Origin: an uncultured Bacteroidota bacterium | GTDB taxonomy: Bacteria > Bacteroidota > Bacteroidia > Flavobacteriales > BACL11 | NCBI GenBank assembly: GCA_902514225.1 | Contig: CABXPN010000003.1 | Span: 1 to 58,352, forward strand | Length of the DNA stretch: 58,352 nucleotides | Reading direction: 5' to 3' | In this document: positions 9,229 to 18,358 of the stretch, in pieces | How positions within the stretch are numbered: position 1 is the first letter of the stretch | Layout: the number at the start of each line of letters is the position of its first letter | Notes under the pieces: generated by a model | Seen by the model: the letters and a program-made list of their open reading frames with translations, nothing else | The model's database searches: none | What the model was told of the DNA's origin: nothing | Position numbers and translations under genes: made by a program

Positions 9229-10917
9229 ATGAAAAACATTTTCGCTTTCCTATTTACCATAATATCAGTAAGTTCCTTTAGTCAAAGTTATATTTCTCCT
9301 TTCGATTTCCCGCTACTTTTGTCAGGAACTTTTGGGGAGTTAAGAGCAAATCATTTTCATACTGGCATTGATGTAAAAACTGAAAGTGTAGAAGGTAAAA
9401 ATATATATGCAATTGAAGATGGATATATAAGCCGAATTAAAGTATCTACATGGGGATATGGCAGAGTGATCTATATTGTTCACCCAACTACAGGACACAC
9501 TTCTGTTTATGCACATATGCAAGCATTTAACCCAGAAATTGAAAAGATTATTCAGAAAAAACAATATAAGAAAGAAAGTTTTGAGATTAATTACTACCCT
9601 ACTAAAAACAGTTTGTTAGTAAAACAAGGAGATATAATCGGATTATCAGGGAATTCCGGACAAAGTGGAGGTCCTCATCTACATTTTGAAATAAGAGATA
9701 GTAAAACCGAACACCCATTAAATCCTTTAGAATTTGGCTTTGATGTAAAAGATGATATAAATCCAATATTAACAGAAATAAAAATCTATCCTCATAAAAA
9801 CTCATCTGTAAATAATAAAAATAATGAATTGAGAATCCCATTAACTAAAGTAGATTCAGAATATAAATTAACTTCAAATTCTGATATAGTTGTAAATGGA
9901 GACATCTCTTTTGCAATAAGTACTTTTGACAGGCAAAACGGAGCTCCTTACAACAAAAATGGAGTGTATTCTATTAAGATGTATGTGGACGGAAAGTTAA
10001 TACATCATTTTGAAGTAGATGAACTTAGTTTTTCTGAAAAGAGATTTATTAATTCTCATATTGATTACAAGGAATATAACGACAACAACATTCGTTTTAA
10101 CAGGTGTTATAGTTTACCTTATAACAAATTATCAAATTACAAAACAAATATAAACAAAGGTATTCTACACTTTTCAGATTCATTATTACATGAAATAAAA
10201 TTTGAAGTAAGCGATATTGAAAATAATACTTCTGTAATAAAGTTTAATGTAAAATCAGAGGTAGGAAGTACAAAAATTAGAAAATTAGAACAATCCGAAC
10301 AGTTTATTTATTCGGAGGCAAATATTTTTCAGAAAGATAATTTTGAAGCACATATTGCTGAGTATTCACTCTACGAAAATTGCAATATAAGTTATTCAAG
10401 AACTGCAAAAACAAATAGTACATTATCTGATATTCATAATTTTATGAATACAAATATTCCATTACACAAAAGTATTGTTATCTCATTAAAATCTGATATT
10501 CCATCAAGTTTAAGAGATAAAGTATATATAGCAAAATTAAGAGAAAATGGAACATTTAGCTACAAAGGAAAAACTTGGAGAGATGGTTTTTTATCTTCAA
10601 AAACAAGAGAATTTGGAAGTTACGCTATTATAGCAGACACTACAAATCCATCAATTTATGCTTTTGCTATCTCAACAGAAAAAAATAAATTCGGAACACA
10701 TAAAAGCATCTCCATAAAAATTAAAGATAATGAAAGTGGAATTGATTTTTATAGAGGAGAATTAGATGGAAAGTGGATTTTAATGGAGTACGAACACAAA
10801 AAAGATTTATTAACCTACTACCCTTCTGAATTATCAAAAGGAGTGCACACACTAAAAATGATTGTAAAAGATAAACTAGGGAACGAAACAGTCTTCACTA
10901 AAGAGTTTACCTTTTAG
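9229..10917 (+). CDS. Secreted or periplasmic M23 family metallopeptidase
   Basis: 562 residues with a signal peptide (MKNIFAFLFTIISVSSFSQ). The LytM/M23 peptidase domain occupies about residues 30-165: zinc ligands H44 and D48 (HTGID), H96 in YAHM, and the HLHFE motif with H150 and H152. M23 enzymes cut peptide crosslinks in peptidoglycan. The zinc site looks complete, so the enzyme should be active. The remaining ~390 residues are beta-rich with no recognised motif, ending in a segment that resembles an extracellular Ig-like or bacterial surface domain. It is transcribed divergently from the zapA unit. Its last codons overlap the 3' end of the VOC remnant on the other strand. Confidence 0.92.
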   Translation: MKNIFAFLFTIISVSSFSQSYISPFDFPLLLSGTFGELRANHFHTGIDVKTESVEGKNIYAIEDGYISRIKVSTWGYGRVIYIVHPTTGHTSVYAHMQAFNPEIEKIIQKKQYKKESFEINYYPTKNSLLVKQGDIIGLSGNSGQSGGPHLHFEIRDSKTEHPLNPLEFGFDVKDDINPILTEIKIYPHKNSSVNNKNNELRIPLTKVDSEYKLTSNSDIVVNGDISFAISTFDRQNGAPYNKNGVYSIKMYVDGKLIHHFEVDELSFSEKRFINSHIDYKEYNDNNIRFNRCYSLPYNKLSNYKTNINKGILHFSDSLLHEIKFEVSDIENNTSVIKFNVKSEVGSTKIRKLEQSEQFIYSEANIFQKDNFEAHIAEYSLYENCNISYSRTAKTNSTLSDIHNFMNTNIPLHKSIVISLKSDIPSSLRDKVYIAKLRENGTFSYKGKTWRDGFLSSKTREFGSYAIIADTTNPSIYAFAISTEKNKFGTHKSISIKIKDNESGIDFYRGELDGKWILMEYEHKKDLLTYYPSELSKGVHTLKMIVKDKLGNETVFTKEFTF

Positions 10918-11077
10918 ACCAGAAAGCCAATCTGTTTCCTTCCGTATCTTTAAAGGTATCCATGTACCCAATTTCTTCTGAAATCAATTTTTTATCAGAT
11001 AATAATCTACCCCCTAAATCATTAACTTTATTTAGGTAATTACTTAAGTTATTAGCACTATTAAAACAAACCACTCT
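10907..11077 (-). pseudogene. 5'-truncated glyoxalase/VOC-family remnant
   Basis: The 140-nt gap downstream of arsC, read on the minus strand, encodes about 55 residues that match the C-terminal half of a VOC (glyoxalase/bleomycin resistance) protein: LSNYLNKVNDLGGRLL followed by FKDTEGNRLAFW. There is no start codon: a TAG lies directly upstream in this frame, inside the arsC coding end. The N-terminal beta-alpha-beta half of the fold is absent. Its stop overlaps the end of the convergent M23 gene. Best read as the tail of a gene whose head was lost when arsC came to lie here. Confidence 0.7.
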
Positions 11078-11501
11078 CTACAGAAGAAGGGAAATTTTCC
11101 TCAGCAAATCTCTTAAAGAAATCTTCTAACTGATCTCTAACCTCAATATATACTTTTAGTTGATCTATATCTGTACCTGTTGCATTTGCTGGATCTGTAA
11201 AAGATTCATGAAGTTTTGTGGAAGTTGTTGGGAAATACGGACATCTTTCCTTTGCATTATCGCAAACTGTAATTACAAAATCAAAATCCATATCCATATA
11301 ATCATCAATTTTATTTGATGTATGATGAGATATATCAATTCCTGCAGTTTGCATTACATGAATAGCGTGCGGATTTACTCCTTCTGGATGAGTACCTGCA
11401 CTATAAACTTGAACATTATCAGGTGCAAAATGGCGTAACCAACCTTCTGCCATTTGAGACCTGCAGGAATTTCCTGTACATAAGATTAAAACCTTTTTCA
11501 T
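11061..11501 (-). CDS. arsC: Arsenate reductase, thioredoxin-coupled LMW-phosphatase type
   Basis: 146 residues. The N-terminal CX5R phosphate loop (C8 to R14, CTGNSCR) is that of low-molecular-weight tyrosine phosphatases. C80 and C87 (VCDNAKERCP) complete the Cys triad of thioredoxin-dependent ArsC enzymes, with the same spacing as Cys10/82/89 of Staphylococcus aureus ArsC. The likely reaction is reduction of arsenate to arsenite in the cytoplasm. No ArsR, ArsB or Acr3 gene is nearby; its only partner is the small membrane protein 2 nt upstream. Its coding end overlaps the VOC remnant in another frame. Confidence 0.9.
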   Translation of the reverse strand: MKKVLILCTGNSCRSQMAEGWLRHFAPDNVQVYSAGTHPEGVNPHAIHVMQTAGIDISHHTSNKIDDYMDMDFDFVITVCDNAKERCPYFPTTSTKLHESFTDPANATGTDIDQLKVYIEVRDQLEDFFKRFAEENFPSSVESGLF

Positions 11502-11503
11502 CT

Positions 11504-11875
11504 TTATTGTTTTCGTTCATAAATATAAATAGATACAAAAGCAACATTTATAAGTGTTATATATATTAATTGAATTGGTTGAGTTGGTAATAAAAAGTAC
11601 ATCATAGGACCAATTGAAGATAACAAAAGCATAATAATTAAAAATGTTGTATTCATAAGTCTATAAACACTTTTTGATATAACATATACTTTTCTGATAA
11701 GCAAACCTATAACTACAAACAATATACCTATCTCTCTGGTAAATGTAAGTGCTACAATAGTATGTTTTTCCTTATTGACAATATCATAATGAGGTATTTC
11801 AGGAAAAAACAGAAATATAGCTCCTATCAAAATATAGAATATTGGTACAATTTTTGCGGATAAAAAATTATTCAT
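11504..11875 (-). CDS. Small four-helix membrane protein of unknown function
   Basis: 123 residues from the ATG at 11875 (MNNFLSAKIVPIFYILIG). The frame continues upstream for 23 codons, but a TAnnTTTG promoter box at 11897-11904 lies inside that extension, which supports the internal start. Four hydrophobic segments are visible (about 10-27, 48-65, 80-97, 100-118). No family motif is recognised. It is co-transcribed with arsC (2-nt gap), so a role connected with arsenic or with redox stress is possible but unproven. Confidence 0.7.
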   Translation of the reverse strand: MNNFLSAKIVPIFYILIGAIFLFFPEIPHYDIVNKEKHTIVALTFTREIGILFVVIGLLIRKVYVISKSVYRLMNTTFLIIMLLLSSIGPMMYFLLPTQPIQLIYITLINVAFVSIYIYERKQ

Positions 11876-11896
11876 CTTACTAAATTTATTTAAGTG

Positions 11897-11904
11897 CAAA
11901 TATA
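11897..11904 (-). promoter_or_regulatory. TAnnTTTG promoter box for the membrane protein-arsC pair
   Basis: TATATTTG on the minus strand, 21 nt upstream of the ATG at 11875. It matches the Bacteroidota -7 consensus exactly and helps to fix the start of the membrane protein. Confidence 0.5.
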
Positions 11905-11950
11905 ATAAACAATAATTGTTTCTGTTTATTAAGAAGCTCAACATTATTTA

Positions 11951-11958
11951 TATTTTTG
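11951..11958 (+). promoter_or_regulatory. TAnnTTTG promoter box directly before the TonB receptor start
   Basis: TATTTTTG matches the -7 consensus but ends only 7 nt before the ATG at 11966. Transcription would begin about at the start codon, implying a leaderless or nearly leaderless message. Confidence 0.45.
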
Positions 11959-11965
11959 CAAGCAT

Positions 11966-14416
11966 ATGTATAAACATATTTACATCTTATTTTTCTTGTT
12001 TTTTAGTCTTACTATTTCGGCTCAAACTATTAATGGTAGTATTACTGATAATAATAAAGAAATCTTGCCAGGAGCAAACATCCTAATAAAAGGCGAAAAC
12101 TTTGGAGTTTCTTCTGATAATAACGGAAAATATTTATTAGAACTTAAAGCAAACAGATCTGTAATAATAGAAGTTTCATTTATCGGATTTGGGACAAAAA
12201 GCATCCGGATTCCCATGCTAAAAAAAGGACAAAATTACACCTTAAACATACAACTTAGCCCTGAAGGAAAGTTAATTGATGATGTAATAGTAAGAGATAA
12301 AAAAAGTAGAAAACAAGCCCTAAGTAAAATAAAAACACAACATGTTAGTTTAATTCCGAACTCTGGTGGTGGAGTGGAATCCGTTTTAAAAACTTTGCCT
12401 GGAGTTAGTTCTGCAAATGAGTTAAGTTCTCAATATTCTGTAAGAGGTGGTAATTTTGATGAAAACATGGTTTATGTAAACGGAATTGAAGTGTACAGAC
12501 CATTTTTAGTTCACTCTGGGCAACAAGAAGGATTAAGCTTTGTAAATTCTGATATGGTAGAAAATATTCTCTTTTCTGCTGGAGGGTTTGAATCAAAATA
12601 TGGAGACAAAATGTCTTCCGTTTTGGATATAACATATAAAAATCCTACAAAAACAAAGGCAAGTATCAACTTAAGTTTGCTTGGTGGTTCTGCTCATCTG
12701 GAAGGAATATCTCCTAATAATAGGTTTACATACTTAGTTGGTTTCAGGAATAAAAGTAATCAGTATTTGCTAAATGCAATGGATACCAAAGCAGAATACA
12801 AACCTAATTTTTCTGACCTTCAAACTTTATTTAAATACCAAATAAAAGACAATTGGGAAGTTAGTTTACTTACAAATATATCTGAAAATACATACCGGAT
12901 GGTTCCCCGAGATAGAGACACAGAATTCGGAACACTTAATGAAGCTTTAAAACTAAGAATTTACTTTGAAGGACAGGAATCAGATAAATACAACACTTAT
13001 TTTGCGGCATTTAATAGTAAGTTTTCTCCGAACTTAAAAACAAAGATAAATATTATTACTTCTGCATTTAAAACAATTGAATCTGAAAGTTTTGATATTT
13101 TAGGGGAATATTGGCTTTTTCAGTTAGATAACAATCTAGGTTCGGATAATTTTGGAGATGTAAAATTTGATAGAGGAGTTGGTAAATTTATTAATCATGC
13201 CAGAAACAATCTGGAAGCAACAGTTATAAATACAACATTAAACGGACATTACATAGCAAACGAAAACACTAAATGGGAATGGGGTATAAAATGGCAAAAA
13301 GAAGATATTTCAGACCAAATTAAAGAATGGACTCTTATCGATTCTGCAGGATTTACTTTACCACACCCACATGATAATATCGGAGGTGTTTCGGACACAA
13401 ATCAGCAAGTTATGATGACTGAATTTCTGAAAACAAATATTGACTTATCATCAATAAGAAACTCTGCTTATTTACAAATAAATAAAGAAATAGGAAACTT
13501 TAGCATAAATGCAGGAACTAGAGCATCTTATTGGAGTTTTAATAATGAGAAATTAATCTCTCCCAGATTAAACATTGCTTACATCCCACTTTGGGAAAAA
13601 GATGTTGTGTTTAGAGCTGCAACAGGAATTTATTATCAATCTCCTTTTTACAGAGAATTAAGAAATATGGATGGAGAATTAAACCCAGATATAGAGAGCC
13701 AGAAATCAACGCATTTTGTACTTGGTTCTGATTATTTATTTTACGCTTGGGGAAGACCATTTAAACTAGTATCTGAAGTGTATTACAAAGATTTAGACAA
13801 CTTAATTCCGTATAAAGTGGATAATGTACGAATTCAGTATTTGGCAGAAAACAACTCTCATGGTTATGCTACTGGAATTGACATGAAAATAAATGGAGAA
13901 TTTGTTTCTGGAGTAGAAAGTTGGGCATCTGTATCAGTAATGCAAACAAAGGAAGATATTGAAGGAGATTTTTATATTGACAATGAAACAGGAGAAACAA
14001 TTTACCCTGGATTTATACCCAGACCAACAGATCAGAGAGTTAATTTTTCTATGTTTTTTCAGGATTATTTGCCAGGAAATCCGAACTATAAAATGCACCT
14101 TAGTATGATGTACGGAACCGGACTCCCATTCGGGCCACCAAATGCAGAAAAATTTAACGATATATTAAGAATGCCAGATTATAGAAGAGTAGATATCGGA
14201 TTTTCTGCAGTGATAAAAGCTGAGGACAAAAAGAGTAAAATTGGATTTTTAAACAATTTAAATAATATGTGGATCTCTGCAGAAGTATTTAATTTGTTAG
14301 ATATAGATAATACCGTTTCTTACCTTTGGGTAGCAGATGTAAGTGGTAGACAATATGCGGTACCAAACTACCTAACTCCACGACAATTAAACTTTAAACT
14401 TATTATAGGAATTTAA
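11966..14416 (+). CDS. TonB-dependent receptor with carboxypeptidase-like regulatory domain
   Basis: 816 residues. A signal peptide (residues 1-20, ending TISAQ) leads into a CarboxypepD_reg-like beta sandwich (about 22-95; INGSITDNNKEILPGANI). The plug domain follows (~125-225; SVLKTLPGVSS, YSVRGGNFDENMVYVNG), then a long outer-membrane beta barrel ending in a hydrophobic strand (QLNFKLIIGI). The family imports large substrates across the outer membrane using TonB energy. The substrate cannot be told; there is no SusD partner nearby, which argues against a standard polysaccharide utilisation pair. Its stop overlaps the convergent gene at 14413 by 4 nt. Confidence 0.92.
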   Translation: MYKHIYILFFLFFSLTISAQTINGSITDNNKEILPGANILIKGENFGVSSDNNGKYLLELKANRSVIIEVSFIGFGTKSIRIPMLKKGQNYTLNIQLSPEGKLIDDVIVRDKKSRKQALSKIKTQHVSLIPNSGGGVESVLKTLPGVSSANELSSQYSVRGGNFDENMVYVNGIEVYRPFLVHSGQQEGLSFVNSDMVENILFSAGGFESKYGDKMSSVLDITYKNPTKTKASINLSLLGGSAHLEGISPNNRFTYLVGFRNKSNQYLLNAMDTKAEYKPNFSDLQTLFKYQIKDNWEVSLLTNISENTYRMVPRDRDTEFGTLNEALKLRIYFEGQESDKYNTYFAAFNSKFSPNLKTKINIITSAFKTIESESFDILGEYWLFQLDNNLGSDNFGDVKFDRGVGKFINHARNNLEATVINTTLNGHYIANENTKWEWGIKWQKEDISDQIKEWTLIDSAGFTLPHPHDNIGGVSDTNQQVMMTEFLKTNIDLSSIRNSAYLQINKEIGNFSINAGTRASYWSFNNEKLISPRLNIAYIPLWEKDVVFRAATGIYYQSPFYRELRNMDGELNPDIESQKSTHFVLGSDYLFYAWGRPFKLVSEVYYKDLDNLIPYKVDNVRIQYLAENNSHGYATGIDMKINGEFVSGVESWASVSVMQTKEDIEGDFYIDNETGETIYPGFIPRPTDQRVNFSMFFQDYLPGNPNYKMHLSMMYGTGLPFGPPNAEKFNDILRMPDYRRVDIGFSAVIKAEDKKSKIGFLNNLNNMWISAEVFNLLDIDNTVSYLWVADVSGRQYAVPNYLTPRQLNFKLIIGI

Positions 14417-14877
14417 ACAAATCTAGAACACCAACCCTCACTAATTGATTTTAGGAAAGTATGTAAATCAGTTTTTCTCTGTATTGTAAGGTCGTAAAAT
14501 AGAGTTGCAGAGTTTGCAACACTTTTTAATTTAAAAGAAGGTATGCATTGTATCTCCTCTCCTATTTTGCAAAACACATTTAATCTGTTCATTAAAGATA
14601 TAGAAAGATCCTGTTCAAAGGTTTGTATCAATCTTTGCAATCCATCCATAGAACAACCTCCTACTCCATATTCTCTATCATCTAGCGCAATAATTATAAA
14701 TCTGTTTTCAGAAATTTTAAAAGAAGTAGTAAGTTTCTGTTGGTGGTATTCCCAACTCTCTAAAAAAGTAGTAAGTTTTTCCGAGATATGTGATGTTTGT
14801 TGCTTAGTTAATTCTGTTTCTGAGCCATACAACCACAATCTGGAAGAGTCATTTAAAATATCAAAAGGGAAAACCAT
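14413..14877 (-). CDS. Uncharacterised conserved cytoplasmic protein of the Fe-S operon
   Basis: 154 residues, no signal peptide or membrane segment. Visible features are a central DDREYGVGGCSMDGLQR stretch and a largely alpha/beta composition. Homologues in Bacteroidota databases are often labelled 'ABC transporter ATPase', but no Walker A or ABC signature is present, so that label is not supported by this sequence. It is the last gene of the operon, 1 nt after the Fe-S protein at 14879, and may assist that complex. Function unknown. Confidence 0.8.
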   Translation of the reverse strand: MVFPFDILNDSSRLWLYGSETELTKQQTSHISEKLTTFLESWEYHQQKLTTSFKISENRFIIIALDDREYGVGGCSMDGLQRLIQTFEQDLSISLMNRLNVFCKIGEEIQCIPSFKLKSVANSATLFYDLTIQRKTDLHTFLKSISEGWCSRFV

Positions 14878-14878
14878 A

Positions 14879-15655
14879 CTATATATTCTCTGCTATTAGT
14901 TCTGCAATATCTAATACTTCAGCTGCACCTTCATTTACTGATTTTACTCCATCTGTCATCATAGTATTACAAAACGGGCATCCTGTTGCAATAATATCCG
15001 GATTTAACGCAAGAGCTTCTTCAGTTCTGTTTATATTTATCTCCTGACTACCATTTTCTGCTTCTTTAAACATTTGTGCACCACCCGCACCACAACAAAA
15101 CGAAAGTCGTTTGCTTCTTTTCATTTCTACAAGTTCTACTCCTAAAGATTTAATCAATTCCCTAGGGATATCATATACATTATTAGCTCTCCCCAAATAA
15201 CAAGGATCATGATAAGTAATTTTTTTACCTTTTAAAATTCCTGTGATTTTTAGTTTTTCTTCTTTTAGAAGTTCAGCAATAAACTCAGTATGATGCAAAA
15301 CTTCATACATTCCTCCTAAACCTTTATATTCGTTTTTTAGTGTATTGTACGAATGCGGACAAGTTGTAACTATTCTCTTTACATTGTATGAGTTCATCAC
15401 TTCTATGTTCATCATTGCCTGCATCTGAAACAAAAACTCATTACCTGCTCTTTTTGCCGCATCTCCGCTTGATGATTCTTCAGAACCTAATACTCCAAAG
15501 TTAACTTCTGCTTTATTCAAAATCTGAACAAAAGCACGAGTAATTTTCTTAGCTCTATCATCAAAACTTCCGGCACTCCCTACCCAGAAAAGAATATCAG
15601 CTTCTTTTCCTTCTGCTATAAACTCTGCCATTGTTTTCACCTCTAATTCACTCAT
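14879..15655 (-). CDS. (Fe-S)-binding protein with two CCG domains (heterodisulfide reductase/LutA type)
   Basis: 258 residues. Cys-rich motifs characteristic of the CCG domain are visible: TCPHSYNTLKNEY, HDPCYLGR, SFCCGAGGAQMF and ATGCPFCNTMM. In HdrB/LutA/GlpC-type proteins these ligate Fe-S clusters used in electron transfer. The companion membrane protein at 16067-17380 carries the two ferredoxin-type 4Fe-4S sites, so together they resemble a split, membrane-bound oxidoreductase module. It lies 2 nt downstream of the HAD gene. The electron donor and acceptor are unknown. Confidence 0.88.
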   Translation of the reverse strand: MSELEVKTMAEFIAEGKEADILFWVGSAGSFDDRAKKITRAFVQILNKAEVNFGVLGSEESSSGDAAKRAGNEFLFQMQAMMNIEVMNSYNVKRIVTTCPHSYNTLKNEYKGLGGMYEVLHHTEFIAELLKEEKLKITGILKGKKITYHDPCYLGRANNVYDIPRELIKSLGVELVEMKRSKRLSFCCGAGGAQMFKEAENGSQEININRTEEALALNPDIIATGCPFCNTMMTDGVKSVNEGAAEVLDIAELIAENI

Positions 15656-15657
15656 AA

Positions 15658-16074
15658 TTAAGGTTTAAAAACTTGAATAGAAACTTCCTTCTCTACTAAA
15701 TCAGTAAACTTCCCATCAAAACGAGTGGCACGCACAATATGGTTATCTACCCAATGATAATTTCCACCTCTAGGTTTACCCATTAAAAGCCAATGATATC
15801 TAAATCCATTCTCTTTTAACCAAACTTCTGTTATTTCTCTGTGTTCTTCCACTCTGGATGTAAAGAATGTAATATAATGTCCCTCATCATACCACTTATT
15901 TAGAGTCTCTAAAGCATCCGGATATAATTTTGCAGTAGCCATTCTTTCTGGCTCTTCATTAGGTATATCATCACAAATTGTACCATCAATATCTATCAGA
16001 TAATTTTTAATATCATCTGGTAATACTGGAGAAATATGTTCTCCATCAACTTTCTTTTCTACTAATTTATTCAT
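15658..16074 (-). CDS. HAD-superfamily phosphatase
   Basis: 138 residues. The catalytic DxD motif is D28 and D30 (YLIDIDGTICDD), followed by motif II in ITFFTSRVEEHREIT, a conserved K in MGKPRGGNYHWVDN, and a late acidic site. The protein is short, with only a small cap. Relatives are sometimes called phosphoheptose isomerase, but there is no SIS domain here, so phosphatase is the better call. It overlaps the upstream Fe-S gene by 8 nt and sits between the two Fe-S genes, suggesting tight co-expression. Substrate unknown. Confidence 0.82.
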   Translation of the reverse strand: MNKLVEKKVDGEHISPVLPDDIKNYLIDIDGTICDDIPNEEPERMATAKLYPDALETLNKWYDEGHYITFFTSRVEEHREITEVWLKENGFRYHWLLMGKPRGGNYHWVDNHIVRATRFDGKFTDLVEKEVSIQVFKP

Positions 16075-17380
16075 CTTTCCAATTTAATCTGTCAGCTGCC
16101 GAGAATTGCCAAGGAGCTCCATTATTTTCAATATTTGTAAACATCATATTTAGTTCCGTTGGTGCAGCAGACTGCTCCATAACTAAATATCTTCTCATAT
16201 CCATAATTATGGATAAAGGATCTAACTCAATAGGACAGGCATCAGTACAGGCATTACAAGATGTACATGCCCATAATTCTTCTGGAGTGATATAGTCGCC
16301 TAATAAAGCTTTAGTATCCTGCTCTCCTTTTCTTTTGTTATTTGCATATTCTGTAATTCTATCTCTGGTATCCATCATTATTTTTCTAGGAGATAACAAC
16401 TTCCCAGTCTGATTTGCAGGACAATTATCTGTACATCTTCCACATTCGGTACAACTGTAAGCGTTTAGTAACTGAACCCAATTTAAGTCTGTTGCATCTT
16501 TAACTCCAAAAGATTCGGGAGTAGGAGCGTCTGCAGGAGGTTCAGCATAAGGGTCCGCATTCGGATCCATCATTAGTTTTACCTCATTAGTTACTGATTC
16601 TAAATTATTAAACTGACCTAAAGGATTTAAGTTTGCAAAGTAAGTGCTAGGAAAAGCAAAGAAAATATGAAGGTGTTTTGATATCAGAATATAATTCATG
16701 AAAATTAGGATTCCTATAATATGAAACCACCAACTAAATCGTTCTATCAAATTTAAATTTTCAGTTGAAAAATCAGTAAAATAAGGGACAAAAAATTGAG
16801 AAATAGGATTTGAAAATGCAACTGTATAATGACTATCTCCTCTTGATAACAAAATAGAATCTGTTGCATTCATCAATAAAAAGGCAGTCATCAATAATAT
16901 CTCAAAAAACAAGATAATGTTTGCATCTGACCTTGGCCATTTCGTCATCTCCTTACTCCAAAAACGCTTAACTTTTATAATATTTCTTCTGAAAAGGAAT
17001 ATTGCACAAGAGACTAAAACTAAAATTGCTAAAACCTCAAATGAACCTATAAGGAAATTATATAAACTTTGTGGAATTACTGATGAAAGGAATCTGTGAG
17101 AACCGAAAATTCCATCCACTACAATTTCAATCATTTCAATATTTATGATTAAAAATCCAACATAAACTATAATATGTAAAACACCTGCAATTGGTCTTCT
17201 TGTCATTTTTGACTGACCAAGTGCAACTCTAATCATATTTTTCCATCTATCTGCTTTTCTATCAGATCTATCAACATCTCTACCTAGTTTTATGTTAGAT
17301 ATTATCTTCTTTAAATTTATGACAAATAATACCATAAATGCGATAAATAACACAACAAATATGATGTTTGATAACTCCAT
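16067..17380 (-). CDS. Membrane-bound (Fe-S) protein, 4Fe-4S dicluster
   Basis: 437 residues. About five membrane helices occupy residues 1-260 (first at ~4-24), as in the heme-binding membrane half of HdrE/NarI-like proteins; several His (for example in the HIIVYVG and WFHIIG helices) could bind heme. A soluble domain carries two 4Fe-4S motifs: CTECGRCTDNCP beginning at residue 310 and CTSCNACTDACP beginning at 372. With the CCG protein downstream it forms a quinone-linked electron transfer module. The stop of the upstream MCE gene abuts its start. Confidence 0.88.
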   Translation of the reverse strand: MELSNIIFVVLFIAFMVLFVINLKKIISNIKLGRDVDRSDRKADRWKNMIRVALGQSKMTRRPIAGVLHIIVYVGFLIINIEMIEIVVDGIFGSHRFLSSVIPQSLYNFLIGSFEVLAILVLVSCAIFLFRRNIIKVKRFWSKEMTKWPRSDANIILFFEILLMTAFLLMNATDSILLSRGDSHYTVAFSNPISQFFVPYFTDFSTENLNLIERFSWWFHIIGILIFMNYILISKHLHIFFAFPSTYFANLNPLGQFNNLESVTNEVKLMMDPNADPYAEPPADAPTPESFGVKDATDLNWVQLLNAYSCTECGRCTDNCPANQTGKLLSPRKIMMDTRDRITEYANNKRKGEQDTKALLGDYITPEELWACTSCNACTDACPIELDPLSIIMDMRRYLVMEQSAAPTELNMMFTNIENNGAPWQFSAADRLNWKDE

Positions 17381-18354
17381 TATTCTTTATCTATTTTTGG
17401 TTCTACATATGGTTTATTTTGTGGGCTAATAATCGAAAAACTAACATACCTTTCAGGATGTAATTTCATATCAGTTATTAACTCATCCAATTCTTTTGAA
17501 GCTGACTTTAGATTCTCATAAAGTTCTTTATCATTTACTAATTTACCTAAACTTCCATTTCCATTATTAATTTTATAAGTAATAGCATCAATCTTATTTA
17601 GTGTAGAAAGAATGTCCGCTTTCGCCAAACTATCAGAAAATGATGAGAAATTGCTAAGTATATTCTTTATTTCTGAATTTGAAGAGTTTAAATTTTCAGA
17701 AATAGAAGAAAAGTTTGTCATCATACTATTGATATTCTCTTGATTTTCTTGCACCATTTTATTTACAATTATCATTGTTTCAGATAAAGTTGTAAATGTT
17801 TCATCTAAACTTATTAATGATTTACTTAAACTTTCTCGAGCCTCTTTATTTAATACAGTTGTAATAACTGTCATAACCGAATCAATAGATCCAATTAATT
17901 CCTCTGTTTTATTTTTAAGTGGTAGGATCTGAGCATTAACCTCATCTTGCAAACTAATTTCAATATCACCTATAAGTTCATCTCCTGAAACAACTAATGC
18001 AGAAGTATCACCTAAAACAAATGAAATTCCTTTAGTTCCCATCAAATCAAAAGAAACAATTTTAGCAACAGTATTTAAAGGTATCTGGATGTCATCTTCA
18101 ATATTCATCTCAACTCTCAACTCATTATTTCTTTCATTATCAAAAAAAATGTTAGTTATTGTTCCAATTTTGTACCCTTTTATTGTAACTGAATTACCTT
18201 CAGTTAACCCTGCAATCTCATTATAATACGAATGTAAAACTCTTGCGTTACTCATTACATTTACCCCCTTTAGGAAGTTAATACCGTAATAAAGTAAGAA
18301 GATAGATAGTATAGAAATTACCCCAACTTTTATAGATGTGTATTTATTACTCAT
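17380..18354 (-). CDS. MCE-domain (MlaD-type) lipid transport protein
   Basis: 324 residues. A membrane anchor (residues ~9-28, VGVISILSIFLLYYGINFL) is followed by an MCE domain (~37-118; YNEIAGLTEGNSVTIKGYKIGTI) and a long helical/coiled-coil tail. MlaD-type proteins form hexameric rings that pass phospholipids between the inner and outer membranes. No MlaE or MlaF gene is in this window. It overlaps the next gene by 1 nt and follows the amidase by 4 nt. Confidence 0.9.
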   Translation of the reverse strand: MSNKYTSIKVGVISILSIFLLYYGINFLKGVNVMSNARVLHSYYNEIAGLTEGNSVTIKGYKIGTITNIFFDNERNNELRVEMNIEDDIQIPLNTVAKIVSFDLMGTKGISFVLGDTSALVVSGDELIGDIEISLQDEVNAQILPLKNKTEELIGSIDSVMTVITTVLNKEARESLSKSLISLDETFTTLSETMIIVNKMVQENQENINSMMTNFSSISENLNSSNSEIKNILSNFSSFSDSLAKADILSTLNKIDAITYKINNGNGSLGKLVNDKELYENLKSASKELDELITDMKLHPERYVSFSIISPQNKPYVEPKIDKE

Positions 18355-18358
18355 AATT

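Noticed and set aside
14413..14877. Label 'ABC transporter ATPase' for the small protein
   Set aside because: No Walker A, Walker B or ABC signature can be seen in its 154 residues.
15658..16074. Label 'phosphoheptose isomerase' for the HAD protein
   Set aside because: No SIS domain is present; the DxD and HAD motifs are clear.
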